Positions 9,811-18,274 are shown, counted from the first letter of the stretch. The stretch is 64,000 nucleotides of DNA from Pseudomonadota bacterium (GCA_018822545.1 JAHJKA010000066.1:26260-90259), one strand, 5' to 3'. A program made the numbers and translations. Notes: a model not told the origin generated them from the sequence alone.

Positions 9811-11994
9811 TTACAGGGAAATCCGCAAATTCACGGAAAACACCTGGCTTTCGGTGATCGTAGTCAGGGATTCCGCCTTCACCATGTTGAACGAAGTCCG
9901 CACAGAGGTGCGGTTGTTTACCCGCCAGTCGAAACCTGCCTGGGATGACTTGGTATCGTCACCCTCGTTAGTCAGGCTTTCGTGATACCCCAGAAAAAGT
10001 TGGACGGTGCCGTCCGGGAAAGGCGACCAGTCAATGGAGTATTCCTGATACACCTTCTTGTCGGCATTGCTCTGGTCAATAACCGTGTAGCGGCTGAATA
10101 ACGATATGGCAGTGGTCGGGCTGAGGGCCACCGACAGTTCGATGCGCTCGTCGTTGGTGGTGGGCTGATCGGAGTCGCTGACCGAATAGGTATAGGTGGT
10201 ATTCACCGTGAGTTTCGGATTTGGAATGATACTTGAACCGATCCGGAACGTTTTCGAGGTCCGTTTCCCCTCGTCCCAGGGGATGATCCAGCTATACCCC
10301 AGATCAACATTGGCGCTCCAGCCTTCATAGAGTTGGGCCACGTTGCGCAACAGCAACGAATTTGTCTTGTTGGTCTCCGTGCTCTCGGTGTTGGTGTTGA
10401 CAGTACGTATGGTCTCCGAGGTGGCACCACTATAGGATAAGGCCTGCCGGAAGGTGTCGAGCCAGGTGGCGGTAAGGGCCGCGCCGTAGGTATAGTCAAG
10501 ACTCTCCTGGCTTGATGTTTGGCGATCGTCGCGGCTGGCCCGGACACTGGCGTTGAATATCGTATTGAGAGTCCGGTTCAGATTGACAGTCTGCGACAGA
10601 GCCGTGGTGCGCTGCATGTCGGTATTGTCTCCCTCTGTTTTCTGGGAGCGGTAAAAGATACTGTAGCCCGTGGTGGTCTTGGGGTCCAGCCGCCAGGTCA
10701 GGCCAAGGTTAAGGTTGTTATCGAGGCTGCTGCGGGTGAGATCCCCCTGTTTCAGAGTGAATGTCTCGATCTCGGTGACATATAAATCGCGGAATTTATT
10801 CGACGGATCAGCGGCATTGCTGAGCGGCGTTGTTTCCACCCTTATATAGCGAGTAGATTTCGAAGAGGGGAGGGTGAATTCGAAATAATAATCATCAATG
10901 TCTTTGACGTACTGGGCATTTGATTGTTGTTGCCAATTTCCGTTGTCCTCAAGGATGTAAAGTCTCGGTGTTAAGAAGTTTTCCACGTCGCTGGCATCGC
11001 GGTCTACCCAGACCCGGACGGCGCTGATCTCGGCAGGAACAACAAAGTCGAGGCCAAAGTTGACATCTTTTGCCTCATCGCCATTGGTGCCAAGATTGAT
11101 GGGGCTGCTGCCGCTTTTGACACCATCGACAAGAAAAGCGCCGTCAGTGCGATTATCCCAAATGCTGATGGAGAAATCGTCGAGTAAATAAAAACCAGTT
11201 GCCCCTCCGACAAAGAGCGGTGTCAGATAGGGCGTGCCCGCACCAAACCATGTTTCCGTGCTATAATTGGCCCGGTAGCTGCAGTTCATATTGAGATCCT
11301 TGGTCAGTTGGCGGCTGAGGTTGATGCGGCCGTCATGGGAATCGCGCTGGCCCTGCAGGCCGGTGATCAGGTTCTCTGATTTGCCGTTGATGTAGGAATA
11401 ATTTGTATAGATATCATGCCAGTCATAACGGAGGTTGAGGGCGAGATCATCCTGCTGCTGATCCGTAGTGTCGGCATCATTATAACGGTGGCTTGAGGTG
11501 TAGTTGAGATTGACCCTGGGCAGATCCACCGGTTCCCAGAGAAAAAGGCCGTGGAGCTGGTCCTGGGAGTCCACGGTGGTGGAGCGGGCCGTGCCGGTCT
11601 GGGTGAGCTGGGTTTTCTCGTAGCCGAGGCCGGTGGTAAAGATCGGGGTGGCAAGGTTGACGTCGATAAAAGGATGCAGCATTTCGGTACTGCTCTTGGT
11701 GGTATCCCCTTCTGAGGTCGTGCGGCCATCGTTTAATTGGGCGGTCAAACCACTGCGGAAAGACAGATGGGGGTACAATTGCCTTGCCAGGTCAATATTA
11801 TATAATTGATCGAATCTGTTGTTATCCGTCGATGTCACGATTCCGCTTTCCTTGTCTGTCAGTTCTGAACTTGTCATCTCCTCGGTGAGTTGGGCGCGTA
11901 GGTTGATCTCCGCCTGGGCTGCATGAGGCAGCCAGCCAACCATGGGAAGGCATAAAAGCAAGCATCCCCATATCCAAAGCAAAAGCCTGCGCAT
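9811..11994 (-). CDS. outer-membrane beta-barrel, probable cytochrome-conduit porin, with discoidin-like insertion
   Basis: The start is taken at 11994: GGAG is well spaced and the upstream gene's TAA lies one base away; a TTG at 12009 is the alternative. The 727-residue product has a signal peptide ending AAQAEI. Long stretches of alternating polar/aromatic residues follow, and it ends in an NLRISL beta-signal typical of outer-membrane barrels. Residues of about 265-425 differ: they read like a galactose-binding/F5-8 type C-like sandwich (FRDLYVTEIETF ending, VRVWVD strand) and could be an exposed loop domain. By position it may be the barrel of a porin-cytochrome complex with the 42-heme protein. 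It is not clearly MtrB-like by sequence, so the conduit role is inferred. Confidence 0.75.
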   Translation of the reverse strand: MRRLLLWIWGCLLLCLPMVGWLPHAAQAEINLRAQLTEEMTSSELTDKESGIVTSTDNNRFDQLYNIDLARQLYPHLSFRSGLTAQLNDGRTTSEGDTTKSSTEMLHPFIDVNLATPIFTTGLGYEKTQLTQTGTARSTTVDSQDQLHGLFLWEPVDLPRVNLNYTSSHRYNDADTTDQQQDDLALNLRYDWHDIYTNYSYINGKSENLITGLQGQRDSHDGRINLSRQLTKDLNMNCSYRANYSTETWFGAGTPYLTPLFVGGATGFYLLDDFSISIWDNRTDGAFLVDGVKSGSSPINLGTNGDEAKDVNFGLDFVVPAEISAVRVWVDRDASDVENFLTPRLYILEDNGNWQQQSNAQYVKDIDDYYFEFTLPSSKSTRYIRVETTPLSNAADPSNKFRDLYVTEIETFTLKQGDLTRSSLDNNLNLGLTWRLDPKTTTGYSIFYRSQKTEGDNTDMQRTTALSQTVNLNRTLNTIFNASVRASRDDRQTSSQESLDYTYGAALTATWLDTFRQALSYSGATSETIRTVNTNTESTETNKTNSLLLRNVAQLYEGWSANVDLGYSWIIPWDEGKRTSKTFRIGSSIIPNPKLTVNTTYTYSVSDSDQPTTNDERIELSVALSPTTAISLFSRYTVIDQSNADKKVYQEYSIDWSPFPDGTVQLFLGYHESLTNEGDDTKSSQAGFDWRVNNRTSVRTSFNMVKAESLTTITESQVFSVNLRISL

Positions 11995-11995
11995 C

Positions 11996-13435
11996 TTATC
12001 TGGCTCCAACTAATGAAATGCCAGACCCTTCTCCCTCCAGTTTGATCGTACCCATGACCTCTTTACTGACTAGATTCACTTTTTTAAGGGTATGCTGCTG
12101 CGGCACCAGGGCGAAAAGAAAATTCCCCTCGTCACTGATGGCCATGGACTCGGTTGCTCCACCTATGGGGATCGAATCAATGTAGGTATGGATGGTTGGA
12201 TCCACCACAATGATTTCACCGTCTCTTCTGCCGACATAGACCAGGCTGCTGCGGGTATCGGCCAGAATGGAACGTGCTCCCATGCCGATAAATATCTTTT
12301 GCACTGCGCTGCTGCCGGCCAGGTCGAGCACCAGAAGATTGGGGGAATTTTCTGTAATAACGTAGAGTTCGCTGCCGGTCCGGTTCAGGGCGCCTTTAAG
12401 AGGGCTTTCTTCCAGGTGGATGGTGGCTGCCAGCGCCATTTTTCTCGTATCAATCACCGAGAGAGTATTGGCCAGACTGTCCATGCTGTATGCCACGTTG
12501 CCGGCCGGGGAAAAGGTGACGGCAGTAGGGCCAACGCCAACGGCCACTCGGCGGCGTTCCATCAAGGCCATCGGGTCCATGATGCTCACCGTGTTTGAGC
12601 CGTAATTGGCGCTGACCAGGGAGTCGCCATCGGCACTGAGGGCGATTTCCTGGGGGTCATCCCCTGGCCACAGCGCAATGGTGCCGATAGTTGACTGCTG
12701 AAAGATGTCGATGACCTCAATGGCATCACCGCCCAGGGCAGTATAGAGCCGGCCACGCCTGCGGTCTATGGCCATCCCCCTAGGCAGCATGCCGGTGGCG
12801 ATCACCCCGGTAAGGAGCATGCTGTTGTCGTGGAAAATAAGGAGATTATTGGCGAGTGGCATGCTGATATAGCCAAGACGCGCCAGGGGTAATTGTGAAG
12901 AGGTTTTTACCGAAAACACTGGTTTGAACAGGACATGGGATTCAAGGGACTTGTCGGCATGGAAGTCAAGAAAAAGGGCAAGGGCCTTTTTCGCCGGGAT
13001 CGCCATATCCATGGGCAGGAAGATTTCTTCTTGCTCGATCTGTAAGGCAACCGGACCTTCTTCCGTCATAATCTCGGCCTGGCTTACAATGAGGGAAAGC
13101 CCCTGATACATGCCGGCAGGAACTCTGGCCCTGGCCAGTGACGATTGGCTATGGATGCGCTCGGCCCCTGTGAGTTCCTGGGTTGAAGGGACAAGGGGAA
13201 TCAAAACCCCATCCTCGCGCCGTACGGATACCCCCGTAAGGGTGAATTTGAGCGGTGCCGCTTTCTCTCCCATGGGTTGCAAAAAGAGAAGAACCTCCCC
13301 TTCCGTGGTCAAGGGCGGGTTCACGGCAACAGCGGACAGCGGTGCGCAGGCGGCCATGGCCCAGACGAGCAGCAAGAGTGCCGGAAGCCATATTGTTTGG
13401 CTTACTTTGTTTGTCGGTGCCATTGTTCTCTTCAT
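11996..13435 (-). CDS. YVTN-type beta-propeller lipoprotein
   Basis: The start at 13435 (ATGAAGAGAACA) follows AGGA and gives a normal signal peptide with a MAAC lipobox; an in-frame ATG at 13465 lacks this. Residues of about 40-185 form an N-terminal domain of unknown type (EGEVLLFLQPMG...). Then come repeats such as GVIATGMLPRGMAIDRRRG and DPQEIALSADGDSLV, characteristic of YVTN/lactonase propeller blades. It overlaps the barrel gene's start region by operon spacing. Beta-propellers recur in cytochrome nanowire loci (recollection). A structural or binding role outside the inner membrane is likely; no catalytic residues are evident. Confidence 0.8.
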   Translation of the reverse strand: MKRTMAPTNKVSQTIWLPALLLLVWAMAACAPLSAVAVNPPLTTEGEVLLFLQPMGEKAAPLKFTLTGVSVRREDGVLIPLVPSTQELTGAERIHSQSSLARARVPAGMYQGLSLIVSQAEIMTEEGPVALQIEQEEIFLPMDMAIPAKKALALFLDFHADKSLESHVLFKPVFSVKTSSQLPLARLGYISMPLANNLLIFHDNSMLLTGVIATGMLPRGMAIDRRRGRLYTALGGDAIEVIDIFQQSTIGTIALWPGDDPQEIALSADGDSLVSANYGSNTVSIMDPMALMERRRVAVGVGPTAVTFSPAGNVAYSMDSLANTLSVIDTRKMALAATIHLEESPLKGALNRTGSELYVITENSPNLLVLDLAGSSAVQKIFIGMGARSILADTRSSLVYVGRRDGEIIVVDPTIHTYIDSIPIGGATESMAISDEGNFLFALVPQQHTLKKVNLVSKEVMGTIKLEGEGSGISLVGAR

Positions 13436-13480
13436 GTCACCATATCCTGTGCTTAATAGATTCATACACTTTGTCCAGGC

Positions 13481-14680
13481 TCAGGGGCCGGTGGTCCCAT
13501 GACATTTTTCACAAAACTGCTTCTGCCCCAAGCCGAATTCAGCGCTGATATTGCGGTCATAATAGCTGTACAGGATGTCGCTGCCGCTGACTCCGGCGTC
13601 GGTTACGGCCGGATGGGAATCAGCCAGCAGGGTGGTATCAAAGTCCCAGCGGCCCATGGCCCGAAAGGCTGAGGCATGGGCGCGATGGCAGGTAATGCAC
13701 ATGACGTTGGAGCTGGAATTTGGTCCCTGGGTGCTGGTGGGGTCAAGCAGGGAGGCGTCGGTGACGCCCTGTTCAAAGGGGACGAACTGGAGATAGGAGG
13801 TGGTGGCGGATCCCGACAGATCGCCGGTGCGGACGTAGGCGTTGTAGTTGCTGATTCTCTGCGGCGTCAGATGCACGTTGTTGCCGGCCTTGTGATGCAT
13901 GCCGCCCCCACCGCCACCGCCACCCATGCCGCCCATGCCGGTATCAAAGCCGGTGTGGCAGTTGATACACCATTCGCTCATCCCGGAACCATAGGCGACA
14001 TGGGACGCATCTGATTCCCCGAAGGGCACGGCTTCATTCTGGCTTGCCACCGGCGCCGGGTTGTTGAAGAAATAGCCCTGGACATGGCTGCCGCCATTAT
14101 AGCCGATACTCCCCAGTAATCTGTAGGTGCCGAATCGGGTGAGGGGAGATGGGTTGCTGCCGTAGGAGCCGGAGCCTGAAATCGGCAGGTTGCCGCCTAC
14201 GCCTGCGCCGCGTGCCCGGCCATGGGGATCGTGGCAACTGGTGCAGGTAAGGTCTGCAGACATGTAGGTGCCGCCCGGGGCCTGCAGAAGAAGGCCGTCG
14301 GCGGAAAAACCGTAATCCAGGGCCACAATGTTATGACCGTGGCTGGAGCCGACGCTGGTGCCGGACTGCCAGGAGAATGTTTTGGTAAGCCAGTAAAAAT
14401 CACCGCCCGGGGTCAAGGCCGAACCATCGGCGCTTGCCACATTGGGCTGACTCTGGGAACCGAGGCCGGCATGGCAATTAAGACAGATGGAACCAGGATC
14501 GATCCCCTTGAGCAGCCAGTGGCCCGGAGATGCAGCAACAGACATACCGCCCTCGGAATTATGGATGGTGTGACAGCCGTCACAGTTGCCGACGCCGCCG
14601 TCATGGAAGGCGCCGGCCTGGGTGAGGCAACAGAGCATAAGCAAAGGCGCGGATGTCACTATCAGCGTACGTTTTTTCAT
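13481..14680 (-). CDS. OmcS-like hexaheme c-type cytochrome (operon copy)
   Basis: The 399-residue protein (ATG at 14680; a GTG at 14701 is in frame) has a signal peptide ending QAGA and six CXXCH motifs: CDGCH, CLNCH, CTSCH, CINCH, CITCH and CEKCH. The mature start FHDGGVGNCDGCHTIHNS, the GGDFYWL block, SEWCINCH and CITCHRAHASAF match what I remember of Geobacter OmcS. The His three residues after the first CXXCH corresponds to OmcS His16, which ligates heme 5 of the next filament subunit. A Gly-rich insertion (GMGGMGGGGGGGG) is peculiar to this copy. It heads the operon running to the 42-heme gene. Unlike its two paralogs it has no riboswitch. Confidence 0.85.
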   Translation of the reverse strand: MKKRTLIVTSAPLLMLCCLTQAGAFHDGGVGNCDGCHTIHNSEGGMSVAASPGHWLLKGIDPGSICLNCHAGLGSQSQPNVASADGSALTPGGDFYWLTKTFSWQSGTSVGSSHGHNIVALDYGFSADGLLLQAPGGTYMSADLTCTSCHDPHGRARGAGVGGNLPISGSGSYGSNPSPLTRFGTYRLLGSIGYNGGSHVQGYFFNNPAPVASQNEAVPFGESDASHVAYGSGMSEWCINCHTGFDTGMGGMGGGGGGGGMHHKAGNNVHLTPQRISNYNAYVRTGDLSGSATTSYLQFVPFEQGVTDASLLDPTSTQGPNSSSNVMCITCHRAHASAFRAMGRWDFDTTLLADSHPAVTDAGVSGSDILYSYYDRNISAEFGLGQKQFCEKCHGTTGP

Positions 14681-14983
14681 TTTTTTGCATACAGTAAACA
14701 CAGTACAGGGCGCCCCCCGTTAATCAAAAAAAGAAAAAACACGGGGATGGTCCCAAATCATTCCAGGATCATCCCTCCCTCTAGCATCGCCATCTACCTT
14801 AAATGATACTACTATTTCATTTGACGGGAATGATACTAGAAAATCCTCTGTATCAAGAAAACCAGGCTCCTTATTTTCAGGTAGGAATATAAAAAACAGT
14901 TGGCCGACGGCATAACGCAGTCGGCCAACTCTTTCAGCACAGGATAGTACCTTCTTTTTTTCTCAATACCGTATGCGGCAAAG
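14681..14983. other. intergenic: promoter region of the operon hexaheme gene plus a terminator
   Basis: No gene is visible. The right part holds the terminator of the next cytochrome. Two direct copies of TAGTATCATT (minus strand, around 14802 and 14829) could be a regulator site. I found no sigma54 -24/-12 match and no GEMM aptamer here, unlike the paralogous genes. Confidence 0.5.
14891..14929 (-). terminator. intrinsic terminator of the 16192-14984 cytochrome gene
   Basis: A perfect 10-bp stem (GTTGGCCGAC / GTCGGCCAAC) with an 11-nt loop is followed on the minus strand by TGTTTTTT, about 55 nt after the stop codon. Confidence 0.9.
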
Positions 14984-16192
14984 TTAGTCCTGCCTATGGC
15001 ACTTGTTACACAGTGACCGCTGGTACTCGCCGAAACGAGTCATGTCGTCGCCACCATAGAGTTGGGTCAAGGTATAACCGGCGGCAATGGCGTTGGCCTC
15101 TTCTTCGATGAGCATGGTGTTGGCAAAGTTCCAGCGCCCCATATTGTCGAAGGCAGAGGCGTGGGCACGATGGCAGGTCAGACACATGACTTTTGAATTG
15201 TTATTCATGCCGTTGGTGTTGGCCGCAGCAAGCTGATTTGCCGCAGTACCCAGGGCGTTTGCCTCGCCGTCGTTATTGGTGTCGTAGACGCTGCGCTCAA
15301 AGGGCACCAAGTGTTCAAAGGCGGTGGCTGTAGTGCCTGTATAGTTGCCGGTTGTTTTGTAGGTGTTGTAAACCGAGGCAAACATATCCGCCCCGGCACT
15401 GTTGCCGGCCGGATGACGATGGGAGCCGGCGCCTTCAGCGGTGAAGCCGCTGTGGCAGTTGGCGCACCACTCAGACATGCCGGAACCGTAGTCTGTGTGC
15501 AGGGCGTTGCTGTCGCCGCCATTTGCGGCCACGGCAACCGGGTCACCGGCAGTAAAGCTCAGGCCGCCGCCAGGACCGCCGTCATAGCCGACACCACCGA
15601 GGAGGCGGAAGTTACCCAACACAACCACACCGGGCAGGGGATTGACAGCGCCATAGGAACCGGAAGCCTCAATGGGCAGCGGATTGGCGTTGTTATCTTT
15701 TTTGCCGTGGGGATCATGGCAGCTGTTACAGCCCAGAAGATCAGCGTTATAGCTTACCACGCCATTGCTCGGGCCACTGGTCAGGGTAGGATCCTGCACC
15801 AATCCGAAATCAGCAGCGATAACGTTGTGACCATGGTTGGGGCCAACGCTGGTGCCGCGGCCCTTCGGCACATCCACGGTGAGCCAGAAGAAATCACCAC
15901 CGGAGTTGACGTTGGTGCCGTTACTGGTCATGACATGGTAGCTGCCGGGACTGCCGTTATGGCAGTTCAGGCAGGTTGAGGTGGCATCGCTGCCCTTGGT
16001 CAGGGTGCTGGTGATACCGGTGCCCACTGTGCCGCCATTGGCATTGATGGCGCCATTACTTGAGTTATGCATGGTATGGCAACCATCACAATGGGCCACG
16101 CCACCGTCATGGAAGGCAAATGCCTTGCCAGCGAGGCCCATGCAAAGCATGCCGACACTTGCCACCAATGCCACCTTATACGTTTTTTGCAT
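14984..16192 (-). CDS. OmcS-like hexaheme cytochrome, probable nanowire subunit (copy 2)
   Basis: The start is the second ATG of GGAGGATGAAAATG, because the first touches the Shine-Dalgarno. The 402-residue product has a signal peptide ending GKAFA and mature FHDGGVAHCDGCHTMHNS. It carries six CXXCH motifs (CDGCH, CLNCH, CNSCH, CANCH, CLTCH, CNKCH). The block order and flanking text (GGDFFWLT, GHNVIAADF, DPHGK, SEWCANCHSGFT, CLTCHRAHASAFD, YQRSLCNKCH) closely follow remembered Geobacter OmcS, and length matches (about 430 for OmcS precursor). The inter-subunit ligand equivalent to OmcS His16 is kept. A DTNNDGEA loop may bind calcium. It has its own sigma54 promoter, riboswitch and terminator. 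Confidence 0.92.
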   Translation of the reverse strand: MQKTYKVALVASVGMLCMGLAGKAFAFHDGGVAHCDGCHTMHNSSNGAINANGGTVGTGITSTLTKGSDATSTCLNCHNGSPGSYHVMTSNGTNVNSGGDFFWLTVDVPKGRGTSVGPNHGHNVIAADFGLVQDPTLTSGPSNGVVSYNADLLGCNSCHDPHGKKDNNANPLPIEASGSYGAVNPLPGVVVLGNFRLLGGVGYDGGPGGGLSFTAGDPVAVAANGGDSNALHTDYGSGMSEWCANCHSGFTAEGAGSHRHPAGNSAGADMFASVYNTYKTTGNYTGTTATAFEHLVPFERSVYDTNNDGEANALGTAANQLAAANTNGMNNNSKVMCLTCHRAHASAFDNMGRWNFANTMLIEEEANAIAAGYTLTQLYGGDDMTRFGEYQRSLCNKCHRQD

Positions 16193-16218
16193 TTTCATCC
16201 TCCAAGATGCTCTTTGCG

Positions 16219-16297
16219 CTCCGGTAGCCCAGCCATCCTTGTCAAGGATCTGTCGGCTTTGTGTCTCCACCTTACGATGGGTTTACTTTTTGCGGAG
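16219..16297 (-). promoter_or_regulatory. GEMM-I cyclic-dinucleotide riboswitch (copy A)
   Basis: Read on the minus strand the leader shows CUCCG ... GUAAACCC, a 6-bp stem capped by a GUAA tetraloop, then GACACAAAGCC, then GGAUGGCUGGGCUACCGGAG. AAACC, GNRA loop, ACAAAGCC and GCUACCG are the hallmark blocks of GEMM-I. P1 is CUCCG/CGGAG. Aligned to the Vc2 aptamer, position 20 is A, the state reported for cGAMP-selective GEMM-Ib RNAs of Geobacter. The 5' P1 strand also spells CAUCCUCC (16301-16294), exactly complementary to GGAGGAUG at the gene's Shine-Dalgarno (16203-16196). Confidence 0.85.
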
Positions 16298-16434
16298 GAT
16301 GCGTCTTGTCGCTGATGCGACATAGGTTGCCTGGTGCAACCTTCTCCCATTCTCTTTTCTTCCGGTGCCGGTAGCGTTTCCCTTGTCTAACAAAGACATG
16401 CGCCGGCGGCCTTTTTTCTCTTACTAAGATAGAT

Positions 16435-16451
16435 CAGCAACAATCGTGCCC
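16435..16451 (-). promoter_or_regulatory. sigma54 -24/-12 promoter for the copy-2 cytochrome
   Basis: GGGCACGATTGTTGCTG has GG and GC separated by exactly 10 nt and the full TTGC of the -12 element. Predicted start near 16425 gives a leader of about 230 nt containing the riboswitch. The twin gene has an equivalent site. Confidence 0.75.
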
Positions 16452-16539
16452 TGTATATATATTTTGTAAAAAATACATACAATCAGCATGTTAAGAGGGG
16501 TGTAGTGGCCGGTTGCGTACGTTGCTCGGCGAGCCAACA

Positions 16540-16577
16540 TGGTGTTTTACCCACCCTGACTTGGGCTTTTCACCACC
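16540..16577 (-). promoter_or_regulatory. probable activator (enhancer) site A
   Basis: A 38-bp element with outer GGTG/CACC and inner CCC/GGG dyad arms recurs upstream of the twin gene. Its centre lies about 108 bp upstream of the sigma54 GG, the same distance (109) as in the twin, as expected of an enhancer-binding-protein site. Confidence 0.65.
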
Positions 16578-16867
16578 CTTGCAATTTGCAGAACAACGAT
16601 GTCGCCGGGAGAGGGAAGTTGTGTGAATCCGGGTAACTGTGAACCTCAGTAAAATAGGGATCACCATGGGCATGCCTGATGATCGTCTTTATGGGTAGGA
16701 GCACCCCAAGGGCATTCGGAGTGTCGCAGGCTCCCTTGTCCCCTGCAGGCATGCATCCCGTGCTCGATAAGAATTGGGTTCGCGCTCACATACTCACGCC
16801 CTGCCGCGTACAGGAGCAAACTCATACGCCATCAAGATTCAGGTGGATTTGTCGATGTCGAGCAGGC

Positions 16868-16906
16868 AAAAAAAAGCGGGTCGGTAACCTGCGCTGCCGA
16901 CCCGCT
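16868..16906 (-). terminator. intrinsic terminator of the 18169-16967 cytochrome gene
   Basis: A perfect 10-bp stem AGCGGGTCGG/CCGACCCGCT is followed by eight U on the minus strand, about 60 nt after the stop codon. It separates the two hexaheme genes into independent transcripts. Confidence 0.9.
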
Positions 16907-16966
16907 TTCGTTACTGCTTTATTACAACGGGTCAGGTTGGTTTAGCAACCAAGACCGGTTGTGCCA

Positions 16967-18169
16967 TTAATCCTGAACATGGCATTTGTTACACAGTGAA
17001 CGCTGGTACTCGCCGTATTTAGTCGAAATATCTACACCGTTATTCAACTGAACACTAGTGAAGCCATCGGAGATGGCTAAGGCCTCCTCCTCAACGAGCA
17101 GGGTCATACCCAGGTTCCACCGACCCATATTCGGGGAGGACGTTGCGTGGGCACGATGGCAGGTCAGACACATGACATTGGATGCGGCATCTGGACCAGC
17201 AGTAGTGGTCACGGAAAGCGCTCCATCTGGCACACCGTCGTTCTCGGCATCAAAAATACCGCGCTCAAAGGCCACCATATTGTCAAAGGAGGTAAGAGCG
17301 TCACCACCCATGTCGCCGGTGGTGATATAGGCGTTGTAGTTGGCGGCAATGACGGCGCCGAGATCGGCATTATCGCCGGCTGGATGGCGATGGGTGGCAA
17401 TGGTGTCAGCGGCAGTGAAGCCGCTATGGCAGTTGGCACACCACTCAGACATACCTGAACCGTAGTCGGTGTGATCAATGCCGTTTTTACCAACGGCAAC
17501 GGGATCGCCGGCGCTGAAGCTCAGGCCGCCACCAAGACCACCGTCATAGCCTACACCACCAAGGAGGCGGAAGTTACCCATGATTTCCTGGCCAGGAGCC
17601 GTAATGGGATTGCCGTAGGAACCAGAGGCTCCAATGGGCAGCGGGTTGATGTTGTTGTCCTTCTTGCCGTGTGGATCATGGCAGCTGTTACAGCCCAGGT
17701 TGGAGGCGCTGTAGGCAACGGTGCCATCGCTGGGGGCTACGGTCAGGACAGTATCCTCCACCAGACCGAAGTCGGCGGCAACGACGTTATGACCATGGTC
17801 GGCAGCAAGGCTGGTAGAACGGGTTGAGATGCGCACATCGGTGGTCAGCCAGTAGAAATCGCCACCGGCGTTGGTGTGGGTTGCATCTACAGGGCCGGTG
17901 GTGGTCTTAACATGATAACCGCCGGCAGTTCCCTGATGACAGTTTAAACAGGTGGATGAGGCATCGCTACCCTTGGTCAGGGTGCTGGTGATACCGGTCC
18001 CCACAGTGCCGCCGTTGGCGTTGATGGCGCCATTGTTTGAGTTATGCATGGTATGACAACCATCACAATGGGCAACACCACCGTCATGGAAGGCAAACGC
18101 GTTGCCGGCGAGTCCTACACCGAGCATGCCCACACTTGCCACCAATGCTACTTTATACGTCTTCTTCAT
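16967..18169 (-). CDS. OmcS-like hexaheme cytochrome, probable nanowire subunit (copy 3)
   Basis: This 400-residue near-twin of the 16192 gene (same GGAGGATGAAAATG start, same KTYKVALVASVGML signal core) has six CXXCH motifs in the same order. The mature sequence begins FHDGGVAHCDGCHTMHNS, retaining the His equivalent to OmcS His16. SEWCANCHSGFT, HRHPAG, CLTCHRAHATSS and YQRSLCNKCHVQD are conserved. A DAENDGVPDG loop replaces DTNNDGEA and could bind calcium. The two genes are clearly a tandem duplication that includes their regulatory regions. Expected role: extracellular filament subunit for electron export. Confidence 0.92.
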   Translation of the reverse strand: MKKTYKVALVASVGMLGVGLAGNAFAFHDGGVAHCDGCHTMHNSNNGAINANGGTVGTGITSTLTKGSDASSTCLNCHQGTAGGYHVKTTTGPVDATHTNAGGDFYWLTTDVRISTRSTSLAADHGHNVVAADFGLVEDTVLTVAPSDGTVAYSASNLGCNSCHDPHGKKDNNINPLPIGASGSYGNPITAPGQEIMGNFRLLGGVGYDGGLGGGLSFSAGDPVAVGKNGIDHTDYGSGMSEWCANCHSGFTAADTIATHRHPAGDNADLGAVIAANYNAYITTGDMGGDALTSFDNMVAFERGIFDAENDGVPDGALSVTTTAGPDAASNVMCLTCHRAHATSSPNMGRWNLGMTLLVEEEALAISDGFTSVQLNNGVDISTKYGEYQRSLCNKCHVQD

Positions 18170-18196
18170 TTTCATCCTCCAAGTATTTGTCTTGAT

Positions 18197-18274
18197 CTCC
18201 GGTAGCCCAGCCATCCTTCTTGGGATCTGTTGGCTTTGTGCCCCCGTCTCGCGGCGGGTTTACTCTTTTCGGAG
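18197..18274 (-). promoter_or_regulatory. GEMM-I cyclic-dinucleotide riboswitch (copy B)
   Basis: On the minus strand: CUCCG, GAGUAAACCC, a stem with a GCGA tetraloop, GGCACAAAGCC, then GGAUGGCUGGGCUACCGGAG. The conserved blocks are those of copy A while the P1b stem has diverged with pairing kept, which supports a real RNA fold. The position equivalent to Vc2 G20 is again A. CAUCCUCC (18278-18271) can pair with the Shine-Dalgarno GGAGGAUG (18180-18173). Confidence 0.85.
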
